A DNA stretch of 64,000 bases. Source: Taeniopygia guttata. Taxonomy: Eukaryota; Chordata; Aves; Passeriformes; Estrildidae. The notes under the pieces are model-generated. The model had not been told where the DNA came from. It ran no database searches and saw nothing but the letters and a program-made list of their open reading frames with translations. The stretch is from NCBI RefSeq assembly GCF_048771995.1, contig NC_133024.1, forward strand, positions 4,407,001-4,471,000. Direction: 5' to 3'. Numbering within the stretch: position 1 is the first letter of the stretch; every line of letters begins with the position of its first letter. The position numbers and the translations under genes were made by a program. Below are positions 11,661 through 36,500 of this stretch, piece after piece.

Positions 11661-11825
11661 ATTAAAATAATTGCTTTTTAAAAAAATCCTCCCCTAGCCC
11701 CAGCAGGAGGGGCCCCGACGTTGCTGTCCTTGGTGGTGGTCAAGGTCCTGAGAGGTGACGGAGCAAAGCCAGCACCCCTGGTGGCAATGTCCTCTCGTGG
11801 TTCCGTGGCTCCCCACCGCCTGCCC

Positions 11826-25176
<13,351 letters not shown>

Positions 25177-25600
25177 CTTGCCCCGCCCCCCTAGCGGCCA
25201 GCCTCCTCCGCCGCCGTCCACCAATCACCGGGCAAGCTGCCGCACCTTGGGCCAATCACTGGACGCGGCGCTGTCCCGGTGGCCAATCAGGAGAGGGAAG
25301 GAGTGGAACGGCTGCCAGACGCGGCACTTGGGGCGCATAAGGGCGGTGAGCTGTCAGGGACGGGACTTGGCTCCCGCTTCCAGACTGGGCAGCACCGGCA
25401 GCACCGACCGCCTCGCACCGCCGGTACCGGCAGTGTCAGTGCTGCCCCCGCCTCGCGCTGCTCCGAGAGGGCGCAGGTGGCTGCCGAGCTCCGCCCGCGG
25501 GGTTGTACGCGGCGGTGTCCGCGAGTCCCGTCAGGCACCGCGGCGGGTCCGCGCTGGGCGCGGAGCGGGGAGCGGCGGGCGGTGAGGGGAGCGCTGAGGG
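25177..25600 (-). promoter_or_regulatory. RNF121 CpG island with three CCAAT boxes 31 bp apart
   Basis: CCAATCA occurs at 25221, 25252 and 25283, exactly 31 bp apart, 45-107 bp upstream of the RNF121 ATG. This spacing is typical of tandem NF-Y sites. CpG density stays high to about 25,600. The boxes read CCAAT on the plus strand, so they could also serve a divergent plus-strand transcript, but I see no plus-strand gene there. Confidence 0.65.
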
Positions 25601-25735
25601 GGTCAAGTGATGCGGGATCGGTGCGGTGAGGGGAGCGCTGAGGGGGTCAAGTGATGCGGGATCGGTGCGGTTGGGGCTGGGCGGTGAGGGGGTCAAATGA
25701 TGCGGGATCGGTGCGGTTGGGGCTGGGCGGTGAGT
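25580..25735. repeat. Tandem repeat, about 45-bp units, three copies
   Basis: Units start GGTGAGGGGAGCGCTGAGGG or GGTGAGGGGGTCAAATGATG and share TGCGGGATCGGTGCGG. Copy 3 lacks the AGCGCTG part and gains a TTGGGGCTGGGC tail. It lies at the edge of the RNF121 CpG island. Confidence 0.8.
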
Positions 25736-27124
25736 TGGGAGCTGTGGGGTGAAGCACCGGCTTGGTGAATGGCGTGGAGAGGCTGTGGGGCAGAGACAGG
25801 GTTTTAATAGGGCTGGGAAAGTGGGGAACGACTATAGCGATGGTAGAATAGCTCTGAGGTGTTGTTTGCGGGTCTGGGAACACGGGCTGTAGGGCTGAAG
25901 GGATTTGCAGGTAAGGACTGGATGTGGGTGGTACCCGCGGGGCAGAATGGGGTGTTGTGGGGTGAGCTGGGGGATTGTGAGTCAGATATGGGGGTTACTG
26001 CTGGGACAGTAACCTGAGGGGTGGTGAGATGGGGCTGGGGGGCTGCTGAATGTTTCCAAAGCCAGGAGATGCTCAAGGTCATCAGACTCTCCTCTCTCCC
26101 CACCAGGTACCGGAGGCATCCAAAGAGAAGTTCCACTCTGGCAGAGTGTTGTCTCCAAAAGATCCTGAATGCTTCTGGTTAAAATCAGCTGTGTAGTGTC
26201 CTTCTCCTCCCAGGTGCCTGGGGATTTCCTATGGGGGGCTGTGTGGAGGTGATCCCTCTGAGCTGCTAGGGTCTCAGAAGAGGTGGGTCAGGGCACGACA
26301 GGGTGCAGTACTACCTCTCCTTGTTAAGCTGAAGAGAAATTATTCATGTAATCCTTACTCTCTCAAAGTGGGATGTCGTTCCTGTAGGTTACAGAGAATT
26401 CCGTGCTTCTTCCTATGTCCAGAACAAGCTAGACTGGAGGGGAGGGGTTGGTACATGATGCTGTGTCCCTGCTGTGTGTGCAGGACCCCAAGGACCTGAC
26501 AGAGAACCTGCTGAGTGAGGATAGCATACAGCCCTGGCTTGGCTGCCCCAAGAATCACCAGCAGGCAGCTGAGTGTGGAGCTGCGACTAGAAAGAGCCAG
26601 TCCCATTGGCTACACTGACATTGATACTTTCCTGTTCCCCATTCCCATGCAGGAACCAGCATGCCAGCAACTGCAGGGAGATACCAGGGGCCCTGTCCTC
26701 ACCTCAGTGCCTGCAGCAGGACAGCAGAGATGGGGACAAATCCTCGGTCACCACCCTGAGGGCTGAACCTGCAGTACTTCAAGGGACAGAGACACTGCAG
26801 CCCCCAGACATTTGTGGCAAGGCTGGTGTCAGGATGGAGAAGGTGCTTCCAGCCCCATAGCCAGGCTTGGTGGGGTTTGAAGAACTGTAATGGCAGGGGT
26901 TGCTACTGGAAAAGAGTAAATTAAAGGAGAAAAAGAAGACAGAAATCTGCACTATGACTGCTTGGTAGTACAGCAGGTTCCCTGGGTGAGCATCCTGCCT
27001 CAGGACACCCTGTGTAGTTCACTGATAGGGCAGGGAGGAAGTCATGCTTTTCCTCCCCTCAAGCCCTGATAAGTGTTCCAGTGCATGGAACTGTAGGAGA
27101 AGGAAGCCAAGACCCCCAGATCAG
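25736..27124. other. Intergenic between RNF121 promoter and NUMA1 3' end
   Basis: About 1.4 kb without a recognised gene. The open frames are short and lack family motifs. The 3' end of NUMA1 marks its right boundary. Confidence 0.55.
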
Positions 27125-27137
27125 GTGAAAAATACAC

Positions 27138-27143
27138 TTTATT
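27138..27143 (-). terminator. NUMA1 polyadenylation signal AATAAA
   Basis: AATAAA on the minus strand, about 410 bp past the NUMA1 stop codon, with a GT-rich stretch (27,160-27,180 region read in reverse is C/T-rich). It is the first canonical hexamer downstream of the stop. Confidence 0.7.
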
Positions 27144-27554
27144 TACAAGTAGAAACAGGCCTGGGCAGGTGGGGGGGGTCCCACACACAGGGAGCAAGGG
27201 TCGTGGCCCTAGGGATGCTAAGTTTCACCTCTGTCCCTGTAACTGGGGCTGCAGGATATCCCTGGGGAGAGCTGCAGCCTGGTGCCAGCCCCTGCACCCC
27301 TGTGTGTTTCTAGCCCTCTACCTCTGTGCATCCCCTTGCCTTGGGTCCCAGAAGGGTTTAGGGTGACAGTGGGTACAGGAAGGGCAAGGGGGCCTTGCCA
27401 TGCCCACAGTTGTCAGTGGGATATGCAAGGCAGTCTGTGGGTGGCCCCACCTGTTCACCCTCAGTGCTCCTGGGCCCTGGGGGGACAGGAAGAGGTGAGG
27501 GAGTGCAGGTGGGGGGCCAGGGCAGAGCCAGCACTGCAGGGACTGGATTCTGGA

Positions 27555-30500
27555 TCAGGATTGCTTGTCCTTGCGCGACTGGCGACTGACCTGGAAAGGA
27601 CAGAGCGAAGACAGGAGGTTAGGGACCACGAACATGGCCGAGCCTCATGCAGGGACCTGCTGTTGCCATAGCACCCCAGAGACAGCAGGGACTGTCCCCC
27701 TTTGCCCCACGGCAGGGGCTGGGGTCACTGGGGTGAGCATGAGCCCAGAAGTGTCCCCTGGGGGTCAGGCAGTACCTACCTTGCCCTTTGGGGACTTGGC
27801 GGTGGCGATGCGGGATGAACGGCGAGTGCCCCTGGAGGATGTGGGAGTGCTCCTCTGGGCAACTGCCCGGCGCAGCAGGCGCCTCCCCAGCTCCCTGGGG
27901 GTGTTGAGGATGCTGAACGCCATCGACTGGTGCCTCTGAGCCTGCAAAAGAAGGGCAGGACCATTAGCTCAGGGTGGGGCAAGACAGAGGGATCCCTCCT
28001 GATACCTCTTTTTCCCTCTGAAGCTTACTTGTGTGGCTGGGGTAGGCTGCTCGCTGTGTTGACGGACCTGGGAACCACTCTGCTCACTGCGGTCCTGGGT
28101 GGTCTGTGGCCGTGGGAAGCAGCTGGTTGGCTTCTTGGACTGGAAAACAGGGGACCAGCTAGTACTGCCATCTAGGGTTCAGCCTGCTGTGGGGCTGGCA
28201 GCAATGAGGGAGCTGAGGGGCCACAGGGAGGGGATGTAATTGACGGTAGCAGCGCCCAAGGAAGGCAGAAGGCTCAGCCCTTCACCTCTGGAATGGCCTC
28301 CCTGCCAGCACTGGGAGCACCACCAGTATTAGGCACACCACTGGATGCTGGGAACACTGGGAACTGGAATCCAGGATCGGTGGGAACATGTGGCAAATGG
28401 GGATGTTACCCACAGGGCCACAGAAGCTCCCTCAAAACCTGGACCAGCTCTTGTTCCCAGTAGGGTGCTGTGATGGGGAACTGGGCTGAGCTCACCGGGG
28501 GGGTGTCAGGGCCCTGGTGGGTCTCCTCGGAGAGGCGCTTCCTCTGCTGCCGGGTGGTGATGCTGCTGGCCTGGCTGCTGGTGGCGATGATCTGGGAGGC
28601 CTGCATGCTGCCACGTCGCAGCGTCTCCTCTGGGTCCCCCATCTTCACATCCTCATCTGTGATGGTTCCCAAGGAAGTGGAGGGCTGGGGAGGAGATGTG
28701 GGGATGTTTGTCCATTCCCAAACCCCCTCCCAAACCCCAGTTCTGGGCAAAGGGCTGCCTAACCTCTCCCTCTCACCCCTTACCATGCTCTCTAGGGGGT
28801 AGCTGGTCTTCAGGTGAGGGGGGCGGGCCTGGTTCCGCCGCTGCAGCTCTGCAATGCGGTTCCAGTCGTCCAGCTGCTCCGGCTCATCCTGGCACGTGCC
28901 CAGCTTCATGGTGCTCCGGCCTAAATCCAAAGCAAGGAAGGATGAGAGGGGGTTCCATGTAAGACCTGACTCCCCCAAGCCAGGGGCAACCAGCAGTGCC
29001 TACCCTGCCCACACACACCGAGGCTGGAGCTGCTGGTCTGCTGCAAGCGCAGGGAGCTACGGGTGACTGGCCTGTACCCAGGGAGGCCCAACAGTGCTGA
29101 CTTGCCAGGGGTCTTCTCTGGGGAAGAGGCTTCCAGCTTTGCAAGAGTTTCCTGGGAGGGGAGGCTGGTGAGGGAACGAGTGGAGGCACCTGAGCGGAGA
29201 CGGCCCTTAGCAGGGGAAGACGTTTTTGTGGACTGAGCCAATGGGATGTTCTTGATGCAGACCAGTTCGTCAGACTTTGCCTGTTTCTGGGAGAGAAAAA
29301 TCCACAGATGGGTTTTGGTTGAATGGAACTTAAAGCTCATCTCCTTCCATTCCCGCTTCCCTTGTCTGGGGACACCAGGTTGCTCTAAGCTGCATCCAAC
29401 CTGGCCTTGAACACTTCCAGGTATAAGGCAGTCACAGCTTCTCTGGGCAACCTGTGCCAGGGCCCTTGCCACCCTCACAGGGAAGAATTTCTTCCCAATA
29501 TCCCATCTAACCCTGCCCTCTGTCAATGGGAAGCCACTCCCCCTTGTCCTGTTACTCCAGGTCTTGGAGCACTCTCCAGCTCCCTTGGAGCCTCTTTAAG
29601 CAGTGGTAGGTGCTCTGAGGTCTCCCTGGAGCCTTCCCTTTTCCAGGCTGAACATCCCCACTCTCTCAGCCTCTCTCCAGAGCAGAGGGACTTCAGCCCT
29701 TGGAGAGCTTCTGTGACCTCCTCTGTCCTCACTCCAGCAACTCCATGTCATTCTGATGTTGCAGGTCCCAGAGCTGGAAGCAGCTCTGCAGGTGGCATCT
29801 CACCAGAGTGGAGCAGAGGGGCAGAATCCCCACATTGCACTGCTTCACACAGTGCTGGGGATCAGCCGAGGACATGGCTGGACTTTAGGCTGCCAGTGCA
29901 TATTGACAGGTCATGTTCAGCTTTTCAATTCCCAGCATGCTGGGTCCCTCTACAGTGCTGCTCCTGCTCCCTGCATCCCCCAGCAGGGCCCCCTGCTCAC
30001 ATCTGTCATGGTGATGTTGATGGTCGTGCGGCGGTGGGCGGAGCGGGTCTTGCGCCCGGAGTCGAGCGACAAGTCACCCGGGAAGTTGGCGCGCGTCTCA
30101 GAGAGGATGGGAGTAAAGCAGAGACTCTCCAGTCTCTGGGGCAGCTGCTGAGACAGCAGTGAGTCTTCACTGTCTGATGGCAACACTGAGACTTCCAACT
30201 GAGAGCTGGTGGCCTTCCTGCAGAGACAGAGGATGAGGGTAGCACCAGCAGGCTTACCAGGCCAGCAGCAACAGTGGATTTTTGGGGTGCTGAAAGCAGA
30301 TCTGGTACCTGGGGGAGCTGAGCAGCTCTGCCTCATCGAGGCTGTCAATGCTCTGGTCGGCCACACCCTTGCAGGAAGTCTCCTGTCCCTTTACTGTGGC
30401 AGTCATCTTGCTGAGTTCCTGCACCTGCCGTTTGGCAACCTCCACCTGAACAGGAAGCAGGGAGGAATGCATGGATCGGTCTTCCAAGGCCAAGGAGGTT

Positions 30501-33500
30501 GAAGCTCAACTGTGCTATACCTACCTGAGCTTCCAGGCTGTGGATCTGACTGGTAAGATTCTTGCAGCTCATCTCAGACTCCTTGGCCTGCAGGATGTTC
30601 TGCTGTAGCTCCTTGGCCAGCCTTTCCGATTTGCTCTGAAGCTCTTTGTTCTCTCTCTGCAGGTGCTCCATGGCCTTCAGCTTCTCTGATAGCTCCTGGT
30701 TCTGCTGCTTCTTGGCATCATAATGACTTTTTGCCTTCTCCATCTAGGATATAAAGCAGAAGAATCACAACCACCTTCTCAGCAGTGTCAAGGACAGCAG
30801 GGCCATACTAGCTCCCAGCATACCTGCCCTTTGTAGTGCTCAGCTGCCTGCTCCTTCTGGGTGAGCTGCACCTGCAGCTCTGCCACCTTCTCCTGATGGC
30901 TGGTGACTGCTGCCTGCAGCTCCCCTTCAAGTGCCTGTGGGTAGGGAAGAGACTGGCTTAGAGGCAACCCAGGTGAGCCCCCTAGCAGCACCAACAGCTG
31001 CAGGGGTCAACCCCCAGGATTTTAGTCCCTCTTTACTTTAACTCTCTGCTGCTGGGTCCAGGTGGCCTTCTCATGCTGAGTCAGCTTTTTATTCAGCTCC
31101 TCCACCTGGAAGAAAGAACATGGCTTGGTGAGATCTGCTCCAGGCACAAAACTGCAATCTTCCTGTGGAGGAGCACAGCCCCTCCTCTCTAGCCAGATCT
31201 TGATGTGTTACCTGCTTAGTTTGGTCCTTCTGGATTATCTCCAACTGCTCCACCTGCAAGTACAAAAGGCAGAGGTGAGGCATAGGCTGTTTTTCATAGA
31301 ATCATGGAGTCATTTATGTTGGAAAAGCCCTCTGAGATTGAGTGCACTGCCAAGACTACCACTAATCCATGTCCACATGTCTGTTAAATCCCTCCAGGGA
31401 TAAGGACTCTACCACTGCCTTGGGCAGACTGTGCCTTGGCTGGACAACCCTTTCAGGGAAGGGATTTTTTCCTAATATCCAACCTAAGCCTCCCCAGGCA
31501 CAACTTGAAACTATTTCCTCTTGTCATGCCACTTGTTAACTGGGAGAACAAGTTACCTGGGAGACCCCCATCTGGCTGCACCCTCTTTTTAGGGAGCTGT
31601 TTCATTCTTTCAGAGGAGAGACTGTTTCCCCCTAGCCTCCTTTTCTCCAGGCTTAGCCCCACCCCCCAACTCCCTTAGCTGCTGCTCATCAGACCGGTGC
31701 TCCAGATCATTCCCCATTTCAGGAAACACTCCAGCAGCGTGTGAATGTGACAGTCCCTTTCACACCTAGAAATGTGTCCCATGCTCCTAGTGCCTGTGCT
31801 GAGCAGGACATGGGTTCAGGGGTGTGCAGAAGGCTGAACAAGTCAACAACAATGTCCCCCATCCACATCCCTCCTGCTGGGAGTGGAACCCCTACCTGAG
31901 TTGTCAGTCTCTGCTTCTCTTCCAGGAGTTTCTTCTTCTCTTCCGAGGCTGCTGCTTTGCTGCTCTCATATTCCTTACTCAGGTCCTCCAGCTTCTGCAC
32001 TGCCTCCTTAGCCTCCTGCCTGCTGCTGCTCACCAGCTTCTCCGATGCTGCCCTCAGCTGCTCCAGCTCCTGCGTGTGCCGCTCCCTGGCCTGGCCCAGT
32101 TCCACCTCCAGCTGCCGCTGCCCTTGGCTGTGGCTCTTCCTGAGTTCCTCGGCTAGCCGAGCATTGGCCTGTTGCAGCCCTGCCAGCTGTGCCCCTGCCT
32201 CTGCTGCGTCAGCCTGCAGCCGCTGCACGGCCCTCTCCTTTTCTGCCAACTGCTCCCGCAGTGACGGCACCTCAGCCGCCTTCAGCTTGGCCTGCGCTAG
32301 CTCAGCTTGCAGCAGGGACACAGCTTTTGCTCTCTGCTCCAGGTCCTGGTGGTGCTGGCTTTCCAGGGAGGCGTGCTCGGCCCGAGCGCTGTCGAGCTCC
32401 TGCTGCAAAGCAGCCAGGAGCTGCTCCTTCTGTAGGCACTTGTCCTGGCAGACCTTTGCCTCCTGCCGCAGCTCATCTTCCCGCTTACTCTGGCAATGGC
32501 GGTCCCTTTTCAGGGCCTCAATGGTCATCTGCTGTTTCTCAATCTCTTCCTGGCACCGCTGCACCTCTACCTTCATCAGTGAGCACCTCTCAGCTGCACG
32601 GGAGGCTGCGGTGGCCATCTCTGTCTGCAGCACCCGCAGCCTCTCCTCCAGCTTCTTGCTCTTCTCTGACTCAGCCAGGATGAGGCGTTTTAGCTCCTTG
32701 CTCTCCCCTTCCCCTTCCTCCACCTGATGATGGAGGATGGAGACCTCATGCTCCAGGCTGCTGATCAGGCTGTTCTTCCTCTCCATCTCCTGGACACACT
32801 GGGACACTTGTTCCTTCCAGCTCTCCTTCTCCTGCACGGCAGAGCGGAGGGACACCAGCTCCTTCTCTGCAATCCGCAGCTTATCCATGGTGCCTTCCAA
32901 CTCCTTGGATTTGAGCTTCTCCTGGGACAGCTGCTGGGAGACTCCCTCCAGTGCCTCAGCAGCTCTCAGGGCATCTGCCTCCAGCTTGGCCACACGCTGG
33001 GCTGCTGTTTGCTCTGCCACAGCCATCTTCTCCTGCAGCGACGAAATCTCGGCCCTCAGCTTCTGCTCCTCGTTCTCCTTCTCCTTTGCCCATGACTGAG
33101 TGCTGGACAAGTCAGCCTGAAGGCCAGCCAGCTGCTCTGCCTGGGCCTCCAGCACAGCCACCTTCTCCTGCTCAGCCTGCAGCTGCTGACAAGTCCGGCT
33201 GTGCTCCTGGCTCAGCACCTGTATTTCCTCCTTTAGCCTCCTGCACTCTTCATCCTCCCCTTGGGCAGCAGAAGAGGCTCCCATGGACTGCTCCTGGCTC
33301 TCCTCTATCACCTGGCGTGCGGCCAGCTCCTCACCCTGCTCCCGCAGAGCTTGCTCCCGGCCCTGAAGCAGCTGCTGTCTCTCTGCCTCCAGCTCAGCAA
33401 TCCTGGCCAGGTTGCCCTCCAGGCACTCAGTTGCTCGTCTCTTCTCGTCCTCCAATATTCCCTCAGTGTTCCGCAGGGATTCCTCCAGGAACAGCAGCTG

Positions 33501-36500
33501 CTCCTGCAGGCGGCTGTTCTCCCGGGCCAACTTCTCCTTCTCGGCCAGCCTCTGCTGGCTCTCCTTTAGCCTCCCCTCCAGCTCCTGCAGCTGTGCTTTC
33601 AGGGCCTCTGCTGCCACTCCCTGCTGTCGCTGGGCACCCAGCTCCAGGATCTGGGCTTCCAGTTCACCGACCTTGTGGCTCAGTGCAGCCTTCTCCTCAT
33701 CCACAGCCTGTAGCTGGCTGCTCAGGGATGCATTGGCCTGCTGGAGCTGCTGCAGGGCAGAGTCCCTTTCCCGCAGGGTCTGCTCATGCTGGACACTGAG
33801 GGCAGCCAGCTGCTCAGCCTGGCTCTCGGCAGCCTGTGCCTGCAGGTCCTGCTTGAGTTTCTCTCGGGCCTGGTGGCTCTCAGAGAGGGAGCTCTGGAGG
33901 CTGCTGACAAGGCTGTCCAGCTGCTTATTCTGCTCTTCCAGCTGCAGGCCTTTGGCTGTGAGGCTGGACACTTCCTTCTTCAGCTCCTCCAGCTGGCAAA
34001 AGAAAAGCAGGGAGACTGTATTGGGTCTGACTGAGACAGAGAGATAGTGCTGCTCAGCAGTACCCAAAACACTGGTGTGTTATCAACACCTTACCAGCTC
34101 CCTGGCAGCAGTATTTGCAAATTCAGCCCAAAAGGAGCTCTTCCAGAGTGCTCAGCCCCACATCCCCTTATCCAGCAGCAGAGAGCGGCTCTGCCCCACA
34201 TGATGCCATGCATCTCCTGGCACCTGCTGCTCTCTCCAACTGGAGTAGTTTACCATTCAAAGCCCTTGCTGCAGGAGCCCCAGTGTACCTTCAAAATGTC
34301 CCCCATGACTTCTCCCTTCTCCTGGGTGCTGCACTCCTCCAGCTTGGCCAACTGGTCCTCCAGCACAGAAATCTTTCCCTGTAGAATCTCGATTTTCTCT
34401 TCTGAGTATTTCTGGGGACAGAAATGGGACTGAGCATGGTGCAAGACAGAAGAGCCAACTAACCAAGGAGAGGCACAGTCACCCACCCAGTACTGACACC
34501 ATGCTTTTCCAGCAGCTTTGTGTCGCTATAGGACACGAGAAAGCACAACGCGAGCCACCTGCCACTTTGCAAGGTAAAAGAGAGAGTTTATTTTCTGACT
34601 CCAACTTTTATACTTTTCCAAAGGTGACAGCGGATTGGAGAGTGAATGGGCCACCTCTCCAAAGACATTGGACAAACCACTAGTACATTAAGTCTCTCCA
34701 CCCCCATGAAGGAATGTAAAACAACACGTTATTTACAGAAACTGTGTGGGAAAGTTTCCCAATAGAATGTAAACTCAGAAGGCTTTAAAAAAACTCAAGA
34801 ATCAGGGTGACAGCTTTGTCTCTCCCCACTGCAACGACAGCAGCCAGACCCACCAGGGAGAGGCTTCCCACAGGAAGTTACACAGCTTCTCCCTGTGTGC
34901 TGGCACAAATGGGCAGGAGGCTCCTGGCTGCTGCACCCTGCTTGGTTGGGGATGCAGTTGGCATGTCCCCCAGCTGATGGGGGAGCTACAGGGGGGCACC
35001 CACCACTCCCCAGGCCCCCTGACCTTGTCCTGCAGGGCTGCCTGCAGCTCCTTCTCCAGCTGTTGCTGCTTTTCCTGCGACTGCCCCATGGCAGTGGTGT
35101 GTTCCTCCAAGAGCTCATTCAGGGCTCGTTGTAGCTGGACCATATTGCTGGCGATCTCCCGCAGCTGCCAAGTGAAAATCCACCGAGTCCAGAAGAGAGG
35201 CACTGCCTACTCCCCATTCCCAAGAGCTGCTGAGCATCCTGGGTTCTGGGTGTTCACCACATGCAGGAAGCTCCACTCAGCCCCAATTCCCCCACCAGAG
35301 TTCCTATTTGGATCAGGATCCAGAGCCTAAAGCAGGCTTGGTCACTGGATCAAAAATCACATTAGCAGAACCATAAGCATCCCAGCATCTGGCACTGCCA
35401 TCAAATCCACCCTCCCAGGTTTCATCACAACTAACTGGGCTGTGGGGACATGGAAAGGACACTGCACCCCATACCTTGAAGGAAAGATCCCCGTTCTCCT
35501 CGGAGAGCTGGTTGATTTTTCGGTCCATCTGGGATTTTTCAGTCTTCAGGTTGTGGCACTGCCTGAAGGCCTCATGCAGGCGCCCCACCAGGCTGCAGGA
35601 AAGGAGGTGGTTAAGGAGGCAGTGCATGCTGGCAGCAGGCAAGGATATCACCAGGGATCAGTGCTGCTGGATATTGCCACAGAAACTAAAGGTACCAAGG
35701 GATTCCATGCTTTGCTGTGACTCTTCCATCAACCCAGCTCTAAAACTGGGTCCCAACAGGTGCCAAAGCAGACCAGAGATAAGCAATGTTTGTGCTTTGT
35801 AGAAGCCAAACTGCTCCAAACTCAGAGCAGAGGCCGCTGTGGGATTCCAGCCACTCCCCTGCAAAGGGAAGTAAGTGAGGAAAGGACAAAAGAACACATG
35901 GCACTTTCAGTGGAGGTTGAGCAGCCTTCCTGAGTAAACAATGGCACAGGGACAGAGCAAAGACCAGGATGCAGTGTGACAAGTGATTTCAAGTGTCTGA
36001 CAAAGCCTGGTAGGTGGGATCAAAGTAAAGACCTAGGAAATAGGCTGGAGTGCAGGATCACCCTGAAAGCTTCACCTTTTCCAGGGCAGGTGAGACCCAT
36101 AAGGGCAGCACACTTTTTTCACGTAACAGGAATAGCTGCTCCCTTGCAGAGTTTGGGTTAAGAGTAGGCTGTTAGAACAGGCTGCATGGTTTGGGACTGG
36201 ATCCATGTCTACTGCAATAAAAATGGGCTGCAGACCATAACTGCCCTGAGGGGCAGTGTGATGGTAGCACAGCTGTGTCGTGGGCTGATCCCACAGTGTG
36301 GGCAACAAGGGAGGAGGGGATTGTACTCCTCTCTGGTGGGACCCCACCTGCAGAGCAGCCTCCAGCTCTGGGGTCCCCAGTATCACAAGGATGTGGAGCT
36401 GCTGGGGCAAGTCCAGAGGAGATTCTCCAAGGCCTGCTGGAGCCCCTCTGCTCTGGAGACAGACTGGGAGACCTGGGGGTGTTCAGCCTGGAGTTGAGAA

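Noticed and set aside
31957-34047. Long plus-strand open frames of 256, 282 and 211 codons
   Set aside because: They are antisense shadows of the NUMA1 coiled-coil exon, whose codon usage leaves few stops on the other strand.
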